21,653 nucleotides of DNA from JBBQVO01 sp038211505 (GTDB taxonomy: Bacteria; Chloroflexota; Dehalococcoidia; DSTF01; JACRBR01): positions 1-21,653 of the forward strand of contig JBBQVO010000039.1 of the NCBI GenBank assembly GCA_038211505.1, in the 5' to 3' direction. The notes under the pieces were generated by a model that searched no databases, had not been told where the DNA came from, and saw nothing but the letters and a program-made list of their open reading frames with translations. Positions 13,122 to 20,109 of the stretch are shown in pieces. Both the position numbers and the translations under genes were made by a program. Positions within the stretch are counted from its first letter, which is position 1. Each line of letters opens with the position of its first letter.

Positions 13122-13155
13122 CCCTCTGTGGAAATCTGTGGAATCTGTGGTTCCC
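13122..13155 (-). repeat. Right terminal inverted repeat of the GxxExxY unit
   Basis: CCCTCTGTGGAAATCTGTGG then AATCTGTGGTTCCC. It is the inverted counterpart of 12582-12616. A further partial copy of its outer end follows at 13173-13187. Confidence 0.75.
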
Positions 13156-13177
13156 TCTAGATCGGCGAGTGTAATCT

Positions 13178-13843
13178 GTGGTTTCTCGTGGCGCGCAGTT
13201 TCGCGCGGTGATTTTTGATATGGATGGGGTGCTGACGGATAGTGAGCCGGCGTTTCATGCCGCGGTCAACGATATGTTGGCGCGGTACGGGCATCAGATC
13301 TCGCTTGAGGATTACGCGCAGTACATCGGGTCGGCGACGCCGGCGATGTGGGCGGGGATGATCGAGCGCTTCGCGCTGCCGGTGGCGCTCGACGAGATCA
13401 TCGCCGAATACGAAGCGCCGCTGATGGAACGGCTGCGACAGCCGCGGCCGTCGCTGCCCGGCGCGCGAGAGCTGATCGAGAAGCTGCTCTCGCATGATGT
13501 GCCGATCGCGCTGTGCACGGCGTCGTATCGTCGATGGGTGGACGCGATCTTGCCCGGCGCCGGCCTCGATGGGCTGTTCGAGGTGCTGTCGACGTCGGAT
13601 ATGGTGCCGGCAACGAAGCCGGATCCCGCGCCGTATCGCCTCGCCGCCGAGATGCTCGGCTTCGCGCCGGAGCAGTGCGTGGCGGTCGAGGACAGCGCCA
13701 ACGGCCTGCGCTCCGCGCTCGCGGCGGGCACGCACGTCGTGCAGGTGCGCGCGACGGCGACGGCGGCCGAGCCGATGCCCGGCGTCGCCGCCGTCATCGG
13801 CTCGCTTCACGATTTTCCGCTGGAGTTGGTGGTCGGAACGTAG
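13178..13843 (+). CDS. HAD-superfamily phosphatase/phosphomutase, beta-PGM-like subfamily
   Basis: A 221-aa haloacid dehalogenase-like hydrolase, probably acting on a small phosphorylated metabolite such as a sugar phosphate. Motif I is VIFDMDGVLTDSEP with nucleophile and acid Asp. The helical cap spans about residues 22-85, motif II is ALCTAS, motif III is the Lys of TKPDPAPYRLAAEMLG, and motif IV is VAVEDSANGLRSALAAG. The DxDGVLTDSEP and EDSxNG forms are those of the beta-phosphoglucomutase-like group, but substrate cannot be fixed. The GTG at 13178 gives a normal N-terminus but falls inside a repeat. The GTG at 13208 (M-I-F-D-M-D-G) is an alternative. No SD is seen for either. Confidence 0.85.
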   Translation: MVSRGAQFRAVIFDMDGVLTDSEPAFHAAVNDMLARYGHQISLEDYAQYIGSATPAMWAGMIERFALPVALDEIIAEYEAPLMERLRQPRPSLPGARELIEKLLSHDVPIALCTASYRRWVDAILPGAGLDGLFEVLSTSDMVPATKPDPAPYRLAAEMLGFAPEQCVAVEDSANGLRSALAAGTHVVQVRATATAAEPMPGVAAVIGSLHDFPLELVVGT

Positions 13844-13938
13844 GTGTTTTCGAAATAGGCTTAATCCACAGACGCCACAGAGTTTTCGTGAGGCGGTGGC
13901 GCCTAACCCCGCCGATGAAGACGGACTGTTTGGCAGCC

Positions 13939-14030
13939 GAACAACCTAACCCCCGGCCGTCTCTAAGCGGGACTCTGCGACCTTCCCGACGCGGGAAGGG
14001 GAGTTCGAGTCGGTTTGGCGAGCCGCTTTG
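13939..14030. repeat. Diverged double-hairpin repeat, copy C
   Basis: CTAACCCCCGGCC ... CCTTCCC-GACGC-GGGAAGG ... GAGTTCGAGTCGG keeps the order of copies A and B but is more diverged. It is placed where the convergent HAD and MFS transcripts would meet. Confidence 0.45.
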
Positions 14031-14046
14031 ACGCTATTTTCAGGGC

Positions 14047-14070
14047 AGGACACAGAGATCACAGAAGGGG
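14047..14070 (+). repeat. CACAGAG ~10-bp repeat
   Basis: AGGACACAGAGATCACAGAA then GGGG; two units at about 9-10 nt spacing. Confidence 0.6.
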
Positions 14071-14191
14071 TTGGCGGAGAGATGGGCCTGATCGCGGGCT
14101 TGCTTCGGTCGCCGTGAGTCTGAGCATCACTCTGCGAGCGTCGGGTTAGGCGCGATCCGTGGACCACAGGTCGCGGCGAACACAACCGCGA

Positions 14192-14222
14192 CCCCTTTGT
14201 GCTCTCGGTGCCCTCCGTGGAT
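14192..14222 (-). repeat. Three-unit ~10-bp repeat, inverted orientation
   Basis: Read on the minus strand: ATCCACGGAGGGCACCGAGA then GCACAAAGGGG. It matches 2884-2914 and 10569-10599 in order and spacing. Confidence 0.6.
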
Positions 14223-14235
14223 CAAGCCGGCGGCG

Positions 14236-15558
14236 TCAGTCGCCGATTGGCAGGGGGATCGGCGCGAGGACGAGGTCGTCGAGATCGATGCGGCGGGCGC
14301 GTTCGCGTTGGCCGTCGTCGTCGCCGCGGGATTGGAAGATCTGGTGGGTGACGATCAATGTCAGGGCGACGATTAGCATGAGCGCCGCGAGCTTGAAGGG
14401 GGCGAGCGGGCCCCAGATGCCGCCGATCGTGCCGCCGAGCGCCTGGCCGCCGGCGACGCCGAGGCCCTGGACGGCGCTCAGCACGCCGAGCCACAAGCCG
14501 CGGCTGCCGGCGTCGGTCGCATCGAGCGCGGCGGCGCCCCACGCCGGGATGACGATCGCGTAGGCGAGGCCGGCAATCACGACGAGATTGACGGCGATGA
14601 ACGGGCTGCGTGTCAGCGTCAGTGCGAAGATGGCTGCGGCGGCGACGGCGAGTCCGGCGACGAGCGAGGCGTAGCGGCCGTGGCGGTCGGCGAGATAGCC
14701 AAACTTCCACAACGCGGCGCCGGCGACGAGCGCGGGCAGCGGGAAGAGCAGCGCCATGAAGGACATCTTCACCCGCAGGATATCGCGCGTGTAGGCGCCG
14801 ATCATCGGCGTGTGCAGGCTCGTGCCGACCGTGAGGAACAGCACGATCAGCGCCAGCATGGCGATGCCCGGCGTCCACGCGGCCGTCGATGGTGAGGCCG
14901 CGCGAGATGACGCGCGCGCCGCGGCGTCGACGCGACGTGATTCGACGTCGGCGATCGATGTGCAGGCGTCGACGGCGGGGACGCTGCGGAGGACCATCGC
15001 CAACGCAAGCGTATTGAAGGCGATGCAAGCCCAAAACGCGCCGGAGTAGGTCACAAAGTCGACCATCAGGACACCGGCGAGCGTGCCGGCGCCGATGCCC
15101 ATCATCTGCGCGAGATTCAGGAGCGTCATGGTCCGGGTGCGGCGGCCGTGCGGCGTCGATTCGCCGACGTGCGCCATGAATGCGGGCCACATCGTCGCGG
15201 CGCCGATGCCGAGCACCGCCGAGAACGCGAGGAAGGCGCGCTCGTCCGGCACCTGCATCATCAACACGAGCACGGGGACGCTGAGAGCCATGCCGGCGAC
15301 CATCGTCACGCGGCGGCCGCTACGGTCAGCGATCCATCCCGCGGCGGGTTGCCAGGCGAACTTCGCGACGCCGTAGCAGGCCATCGCATAGCCGGGGAAT
15401 GCGGCGCTCGTGTGCAGCGCCTGCGGCAGGTATTGCTGCACGAGCGACAGGAAATAGATGCCGACGGCTGCCTGCCAAAGGAAGACGACGGCGCCCAATT
15501 CGAGGACGCGGCGCGTGTCCGCCCCGCTGCGCAGCGCCTGTCTGTGTGTATCGAACAT
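14236..15558 (-). CDS. Major facilitator superfamily transporter
   Basis: A 440-aa integral membrane protein with about 12 predicted transmembrane helices. The loop 2-3 motif A is GWIADRSGRRV (74-84), and a related loop in the second half is GYLADRHGRYASL. A central cytoplasmic loop (about 205-228, Ser/Arg/Ala-rich) separates the two halves. The C-terminal tail is charged (RGDDDGQRERARRIDLDD). The substrate is not evident; many similar proteins are annotated as drug or sugar exporters. It lies 85 nt downstream of the sugar kinase on the same strand, so it may be the last gene of the glgA-kinase operon and a sugar permease is plausible. The ATG at 15558 has only a weak G-rich stretch (GGGGTGG) upstream. 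Confidence 0.88.
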   Translation of the reverse strand: MFDTHRQALRSGADTRRVLELGAVVFLWQAAVGIYFLSLVQQYLPQALHTSAAFPGYAMACYGVAKFAWQPAAGWIADRSGRRVTMVAGMALSVPVLVLMMQVPDERAFLAFSAVLGIGAATMWPAFMAHVGESTPHGRRTRTMTLLNLAQMMGIGAGTLAGVLMVDFVTYSGAFWACIAFNTLALAMVLRSVPAVDACTSIADVESRRVDAAARASSRAASPSTAAWTPGIAMLALIVLFLTVGTSLHTPMIGAYTRDILRVKMSFMALLFPLPALVAGAALWKFGYLADRHGRYASLVAGLAVAAAAIFALTLTRSPFIAVNLVVIAGLAYAIVIPAWGAAALDATDAGSRGLWLGVLSAVQGLGVAGGQALGGTIGGIWGPLAPFKLAALMLIVALTLIVTHQIFQSRGDDDGQRERARRIDLDDLVLAPIPLPIGD

Positions 15559-15643
15559 CCACCACCCCGTTCACTGTGGGTGCTGACTCCCGCGTGCCTG
15601 TTATCAGTATCGGCAAATACCCGAATGGGGATAACGTGCGCGG

Positions 15644-16630
15644 CTAGATCAGCCCCTTCGCGACCCTGTTTCGAGCCACGGCTATAGCGCCGAGCGCCGC
15701 CGCTCGCTCGCCTAATTCGCCTTCTACGATGCGTACATCCATGAATGACTGGGCGAACGAGCGCGTCCGCGCCGTCTCGACGGCCGGCCCCAAGATCGTC
15801 TCGCCCATATTGGACAATCCGCCGCCGATGACGATGGCCTGCGGGTTGAACGCGTTGATCATGCTCGCCAGCCCGATGCCGAGGTAGCGGCCGGCCGACT
15901 CGATAATCGCTGTCGCCTCCTGCTCGCCCTGCTGACCGGCGAGATACACGGTCTCGGCGTTCAGCGGCGGGTTGTGCTCGGCGAGGCGGGCGGTGCGGAT
16001 GAGGCCGCCGGCGGCGATCATTTCTCTCGCCCGCGCGGCGATCGCCGTGCCGGATGCGTAGGCTTCGAGGCAGCCGGGGTGCCCGGCGCCGCAGACGCGA
16101 TTGATGTCCGTCGAAACGCCGATGTGGCCGACTTCGCCCGCGGCGCCCGATGCGCCGATATACAGCTCGTCGTCGATGATGACGCCGCCGCCTATGCCGG
16201 TGCTGATCGTGACGAAGAGCATGTGCTTGTAGCCGCGGCCGGCGCCGAACTGGTGCTCGGCGACGCCCTGGCAGTTGGCGTCGTTCTCGAGCAACGATGG
16301 CACGCCGAGACGCTCGCGCAGGATGCGCGCGAGCGGCACGTTGTGCCACCCCGGCAAGTTCGGCGGATCGGTGATGACGCCTTCTTCGGAATCGATCGGC
16401 CCGGGCGCTGAGACGCCGGCGGCGCGGATCGACTTCGCATCGACGCCCGCCTTCTCCGCCGCTTCGCGGACGGACTGGACGATGCGCGCGATCACCGCCT
16501 CCGGCCCCTGCGCCGCCGGCGTCCGCACGCGCGAATCGCCGCGCACGTTGCCCTGCGCGTCGGCGATCAACACGAGAATCTTCGTGCCGCCGAGATCGAT
16601 GCCGGCGAAGATGTCGTCCGTCTCGCTCAT
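15644..16630 (-). CDS. ROK-family sugar kinase (glucokinase-like)
   Basis: A 328-aa ROK protein without a DNA-binding N-terminus, so a kinase rather than a repressor. It is predicted to phosphorylate glucose or a related hexose with ATP. The phosphate loop is GIDLGGTKI (10-18), the catalytic base is D117 in LLENDANCQG, ISTGIGGGVI lies at 142-151, and GEVGH (165-169) is the substrate-binding Glu and zinc His. In the zinc motif C-x-C-G-x2-G-C-x-E the sequence is C180-G-A182-G-H-P-G-C187-L-E189, so one Cys ligand is replaced by Ala. The start at 16630 overlaps the glgA stop as ATGA. This implies coupled translation and a joint role in feeding glucose to storage. Confidence 0.9.
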   Translation of the reverse strand: MSETDDIFAGIDLGGTKILVLIADAQGNVRGDSRVRTPAAQGPEAVIARIVQSVREAAEKAGVDAKSIRAAGVSAPGPIDSEEGVITDPPNLPGWHNVPLARILRERLGVPSLLENDANCQGVAEHQFGAGRGYKHMLFVTISTGIGGGVIIDDELYIGASGAAGEVGHIGVSTDINRVCGAGHPGCLEAYASGTAIAARAREMIAAGGLIRTARLAEHNPPLNAETVYLAGQQGEQEATAIIESAGRYLGIGLASMINAFNPQAIVIGGGLSNMGETILGPAVETARTRSFAQSFMDVRIVEGELGERAAALGAIAVARNRVAKGLI

Positions 16631-18123
16631 GCGCGCGCCTCCGCTTCGGCGGCCGCCTGTAGGGCGGCGAGGCGATCGGCGCGCGCGGCGTCGTAGAGGT
16701 CGAGATATTTGGCGGCGGCGCGGTTCCACGACCAATCCTGCTTCATGCCGCGCTGTTGCAGCGCGCGCCAGCCGTCGCGGTTCTCGAACGCGGTCAGGGT
16801 TCGCTCAGTGGCGTGCTTGAGCTCGCCGGCGTTCGGCTCGTCGAAGAGGAAACCAGTGCCGGAGCGCAGCGGCAGGTCGGCGTTCTGCACTGTGTCGGCG
16901 AGCCCGCCCGTGCGGCGGACGAGCGGCACGGCGCCGTAGCGGAGCGAGATCAGCTGGCCGAGGCCGCCCGGCTCGTAGCGCGAGGGCATGAGGAAGACGT
17001 CGCAGCCGGCGTAGATCTGCTGGCCGAGCGGCGGGTTGAAGTCGAGCCAGATCTTCACGTTCGACGGATACTTCTCTTGCAGCTGGAGTAGCATGCGCTC
17101 CACCTGCTCGTCCCCGGTGCCGAGGACGACGAGCTGCAGATCGCGCACCGCCAGCATCGCATCGAAGGCGACGGCGACGAGATCGATGCCCTTCTGCTCG
17201 AAGAGCCGGGTGACGACGCCACAGAGCATCGCTTCGGCGCGCCGCGGCAGCCCCGCCTGCTCCTGCACCGCGCGTTTGTCGGCGGCGCGCTTGTCGAGCG
17301 AGTCGATGTCGTAGCGCTGCGCGATCGCAGCGTCCGTGGCCGGGTTGAACTCTTCGTAGTCGATGCCGTTGACGATGCCGGAGACGACGGCGGCGCGCGC
17401 GCGTAGCAGCGGGTCGAGACCGGCGCCGTATTCCGGCGTCAGGATCTCGCGGGCGTACGTCTCGCTGACGGTGTTGACGCGATCGGCGTGGAGAATGCCC
17501 TGCGCCATCGCGGTGTACGCCGTCTCGGGCGCGACGCCGTCGGGCGCGGCGAGCTGGTCGCGGCCGATGCCGAAGTGGTGCGCGAAGCCGTCGTCGAATG
17601 CGCCCTGGAGCGCGAGATTGTGAATCGTGTAGACGCGGCCGGCGCTCGCCCACACGTGCTTCTCGTCGGCGGCGGGGCGCGACAGGTCGGCGGCGAGGCG
17701 TGTGAGGATCGGCGCCGTGTGCCAGTCTTGCGCGTGAACAACGTCGGGGCGGAAGCCGAGATGCGGCGCGGCGGCGAGCAGCGCATCGCATAAGAAGAGG
17801 AAGCGATCCTTGTCGTCGTCCTCGCCATAGAGCTTCGGCCGACCGAAGTAGCGCTCGTTCTCGATGAGGTACACCGGCACGCCGCGCACGTCCGACTGCC
17901 AGACGTCGACGCGCTCATCGCCCGCGGGCCACGGCACGTGGACGGCGTGGAGCAGATGCCGCAGGTTCAGCGACGCGCGCTCGATGGGGCCGTGCATCGG
18001 CATGGCGACGCGAACGTCGGCGCCCTTCGAGCGCAACGCTCGCGGCAGCGAACCGGCGACGTCGCCGAGTCCGCCCACCTTGGCGAGGGGGCTCATTTCG
18101 ATCGTGGCAAAGAGGACGTTCAA
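16627..18123 (-). CDS. glgA: Glycogen synthase (GT5)
   Basis: A 498-aa cytoplasmic enzyme extending alpha-1,4-glucan chains from ADP- or UDP-glucose. N-terminal Rossmann domain: MNVLFATIEMSPLAKVGGLG then DVAGSLPRAL, with K15 of the K-x-G-G sugar-nucleotide motif. The C-terminal domain has VTRLFEQKGIDL, and MPSRYEPGGLGQLISLRYGA with the E-x7-E type acidic pair, then VRRTGGLADTV. The TTG at 18123 is preferred because it gives the family N-terminus at once and AGGA lies 6 nt upstream. The ATG at 18174 would add 17 atypical residues and overlaps the promoter. It is the first gene of an operon with the ROK kinase. The C-terminus is Ala/Arg/Glu-rich. Confidence 0.93.
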   Translation of the reverse strand: MNVLFATIEMSPLAKVGGLGDVAGSLPRALRSKGADVRVAMPMHGPIERASLNLRHLLHAVHVPWPAGDERVDVWQSDVRGVPVYLIENERYFGRPKLYGEDDDKDRFLFLCDALLAAAPHLGFRPDVVHAQDWHTAPILTRLAADLSRPAADEKHVWASAGRVYTIHNLALQGAFDDGFAHHFGIGRDQLAAPDGVAPETAYTAMAQGILHADRVNTVSETYAREILTPEYGAGLDPLLRARAAVVSGIVNGIDYEEFNPATDAAIAQRYDIDSLDKRAADKRAVQEQAGLPRRAEAMLCGVVTRLFEQKGIDLVAVAFDAMLAVRDLQLVVLGTGDEQVERMLLQLQEKYPSNVKIWLDFNPPLGQQIYAGCDVFLMPSRYEPGGLGQLISLRYGAVPLVRRTGGLADTVQNADLPLRSGTGFLFDEPNAGELKHATERTLTAFENRDGWRALQQRGMKQDWSWNRAAAKYLDLYDAARADRLAALQAAAEAEARA

Positions 18124-18156
18124 GCGGAATCCTGGGGACGTGGCGTGTGACCCCAA

Positions 18157-18186
18157 AAGGTAACGAATCCGCATACACGGCGGCAA
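18157..18186 (-). promoter_or_regulatory. Promoter of the glgA operon
   Basis: On the minus strand TTGCCG (18181-18186), an 18-bp spacer, then TACCTT (18157-18162). The start would be near 18150, leaving a leader of about 27 nt that contains the SD AGGA (18130-18133). Confidence 0.5.
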
Positions 18187-18294
18187 TCGCGCTCGAACGT
18201 GCGAAATGTGACAGAACGACGGGGCGTCGAGAATCGGCGTGCGGCGTACCACGATTTGGTGAGTTAATCCGGGGCGCTACACGAGGTCGTGAAG

Positions 18295-18417
18295 GGCGCG
18301 GCTTTGGCATCGTCCGAACGCGGACGCCGCTAAATCTACGTCCCTATTTCAATTGGCGGTGGACGCGGCTTTAGGTTCGTTCGAACGCGGACGCAGCTGA
18401 AGCTACGTCCACTTTCG
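18295..18417. repeat. Two tandem GGACGC-type hairpin repeats
   Basis: Two related units of about 57 nt start near 18295 and at 18361, each with GCGGCTTT..., GAACGCGGACGC and CTACGTCC. The second can fold GGACG with CGTCC and GCTTTAG with CTGAAGC. Related copies are at 10710-10762 and 20350-20371. It sits downstream of the methyltransferase gene. Confidence 0.6.
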
Positions 18418-18439
18418 TGGTCGCGCGAGAGGTCACCGA

Positions 18440-19258
18440 TCAGGGCGTGGCGCCGCGCATGTAGACGAACTCGCCGGGGACTTCGTAGGCGCCGTTTTTG
18501 CGGAAGGGGGCGATGCTTTCGAGATACTCGGCGTGCACGGCCGTGCGGGTTGCGTCATCGAAGCGGGAGTAGGCGAGGGCGACGGGGCCGCCGGCGAACA
18601 TGGCGGCGCACGCGTCTTCGTCCGACGCCCAATGCAGCGTCATGTCGACGCGCTCTTCGTGGAGGTCAACGAAGCCGGCGCGCTCGAACGCGAGGCGCAG
18701 CGCGTCGGGGGCGCCGAGCGAGAAGAACAGCGGGCAGACGTCGGAGTTGACGCGCGCATCGGTGATCGGGAAGACGGCGTTCCAACCGCAACGATCGCGA
18801 CGCCCCCAGGCGCAGACCGCGGCGCGCCCGCCGGGTCGGAGGACGCGCGCCATCTCGTCAATCGCGCGCTGCGGGTCCGCCGGGTACATCAGACCGAGGA
18901 CGCAGGCCGCCGCGTCGAACGAGGCATCGTCGAACGACAGCTCTCCGGCGTCCATGCGCTCGAATGTGACGTTTGTGAGGCGACGGCGCTCCGGCGCGGC
19001 GCGCGCTTTATCGACCATCTTCGCGGCGAGATCGGTTCCGGCGACGCTGCCGCGCTCGCCGACGCGCTCGGCGGCGAGCAACGCGGCGACGCCGGTACCG
19101 GTGGCGATGTCGATCACGCGCTCGCCCGGCCGCAAGTCGAGCAGCGCCACCGTGCGCGTCGAGCATTCGGTGAGTACCGGCACCCAGTAGCGGGCGTAGT
19201 CCTCGACGGCGAGATCCCAGCCGTAGCGCTGGATGCGGCGATGCAGCTTGCCGTCCAT
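18440..19258 (-). CDS. Class I SAM-dependent methyltransferase (UbiE/Methyltransf_11-like)
   Basis: A 272-aa cytoplasmic methyltransferase. Motif I is VIDIATGTGVAALLAAE (48-64) for SAM, and the acidic residue after strand 2 is D76 in GTDLAAKM. Motif II is MDAGELSFDDASFDAA and motif III is the EMARVLRPGGRAAVCAWG loop. The remaining C-terminal part (about residues 165-272) is likely the acceptor-binding region; the substrate is unknown, with small molecules or quinones possible. It begins only 5 nt after the OsmC-like gene stop, within a two-gene operon, and its ribosome site would lie inside the preceding gene end (GGTGAAG). It might methylate a product linked to peroxide or xenobiotic stress, but that is inference from the neighbour only. 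Confidence 0.85.
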   Translation of the reverse strand: MDGKLHRRIQRYGWDLAVEDYARYWVPVLTECSTRTVALLDLRPGERVIDIATGTGVAALLAAERVGERGSVAGTDLAAKMVDKARAAPERRRLTNVTFERMDAGELSFDDASFDAAACVLGLMYPADPQRAIDEMARVLRPGGRAAVCAWGRRDRCGWNAVFPITDARVNSDVCPLFFSLGAPDALRLAFERAGFVDLHEERVDMTLHWASDEDACAAMFAGGPVALAYSRFDDATRTAVHAEYLESIAPFRKNGAYEVPGEFVYMRGATP

Positions 19259-19263
19259 CGCTA

Positions 19264-19803
19264 TTACTTCACCGGGGCCGTGATCGTGGTCTCGCGCGTC
19301 ACTGAGAGCGCCGTCGTCAGGTCGTAGAGGAGGGGGCTGTGGCGGTCAGCGTGCTCGACCATCTCGCGCACACGCTCTTCCGGGGCGTCGCTGGTGATAT
19401 TGACGCGCGCGCGGAGGGCGATGTAGCCGGGCGGGACGCGATCTTCGTCACCGACTCCGTACATGCCGCGCGCGTCGTAGTCGGCCTCGATGACGACCTC
19501 GACTTCGTCGAGCGGCACATCCATGTATTCGGCCCAGAGGCGGTAGCCGCTGGCGAGGCAGGCGCCGAGGCCGCCGCGGATGAGGATGCCCGGATCGGGA
19601 CCGACATTCTCGCCGCCCGAGTCGACGCCCATATCGACGACGAGGTGATGGCCGCCGTCGTAGACATCTGAGGCGACCTGCCCCTTGCGCAGCCGCACCG
19701 TCGTCGTCGCCGTCCCGCGCCCGATCTTCGGCCGCAGCTCCAGCGCCTTGATGTTGCGGGCCTGGATCGTCTTGATGTCGCGGGTGGTCTTGCTCGCCGA
19801 CAT
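19264..19803 (-). CDS. OsmC-family protein
   Basis: A 179-aa OsmC/Ohr-fold protein, predicted to be cytoplasmic. The central helix region GGLGACLASGYRLWAEYMDV carries C82, matching the peroxidatic Cys of the family. The second Cys position, normally in a CPV-type motif, reads S156-P-L. The protein therefore retains one of the two catalytic cysteines, and thiol-dependent hydroperoxidase by the two-Cys cycle is doubtful. Strands such as TTTVRLRKGQVASDVYDGG at the N-terminus and a late VNITSDAPEERVREMVEHAD (helix before position 156) fit the family. A very strong SD GAGGAGG is 4 nt from the ATG at 19803. It is the first gene of a pair with the methyltransferase. Confidence 0.88.
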   Translation of the reverse strand: MSASKTTRDIKTIQARNIKALELRPKIGRGTATTTVRLRKGQVASDVYDGGHHLVVDMGVDSGGENVGPDPGILIRGGLGACLASGYRLWAEYMDVPLDEVEVVIEADYDARGMYGVGDEDRVPPGYIALRARVNITSDAPEERVREMVEHADRHSPLLYDLTTALSVTRETTITAPVK

Positions 19804-20109
19804 GGCACCTCCTCACACAACGAGTATCGCCGGAGCGTCGGGACGCAACATCGAGGGTAGTACGGAGGTTTTCGTGTGCGCGTTGCGGATTTAGCTTCGG
19901 CGCAGAGCCAGAGGCGTCCCATACGCGAAAGTGCACCGCCGCCATCACCTACTTCGAGCGTGGGCCGTACACCTGCCACGCGGATCTGCTCGACAACAGT
20001 GACATCCGACCCTTTGGCTCTTCACGGGTCGTGTTCGATACTGACCAACGCCACCATGACCCGTCACCGCCACTCGAAAGACCACGCCGGCGTTGCTTCG
20101 AAAACGAGA

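Larger units (their letters stand above)
12582..13155. mobile_element. 574-bp unit with terminal inverted repeats carrying only a GxxExxY gene
   Basis: The left end (12582-12616, starting GGGAAACCACAGATTTCACA) and right end (13122-13155) are near-perfect inverted repeats of 35 and 34 nt, differing by one indel and two T/C changes. They enclose a single gene of the PD-(D/E)XK-like GxxExxY family. No transposase is present and I found no convincing target-site duplication. The repeats have the ~10-nt CACAGA periodicity of the dispersed repeats elsewhere in the window. Confidence 0.6.
13844..14235. other. Intergenic region between convergent HAD and MFS genes
   Basis: Only repeats are seen: CACAGA-type units at 13864-13882, 14047-14070 and (inverted) 14192-14222. 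A hairpin repeat related to copies A and B lies at about 13939-14030 (stem CCTTCCC/GGGAAGG). A perfect 11-nt inverted pair GCGCCTAACCC lies at 13899-13909 and 14143-14153. Confidence 0.55.
18124..18439. other. Intergenic region upstream of glgA
   Basis: It holds the glgA leader and promoter and, at 18295-18417, two tandem hairpin repeats. Between about 18190 and 18290 I see nothing recognisable. Confidence 0.55.

Noticed and set aside
12570..13170. Target-site duplication GAGTG flanking the GxxExxY unit
   Set aside because: The two GAGTG words are 7 and 10 nt away from the repeat ends, not adjacent, so they are probably coincidental.
13990..14030. tRNA-like GTTCGAGTC stretch
   Set aside because: No cloverleaf arms fit around it; it is the tail of a hairpin repeat.
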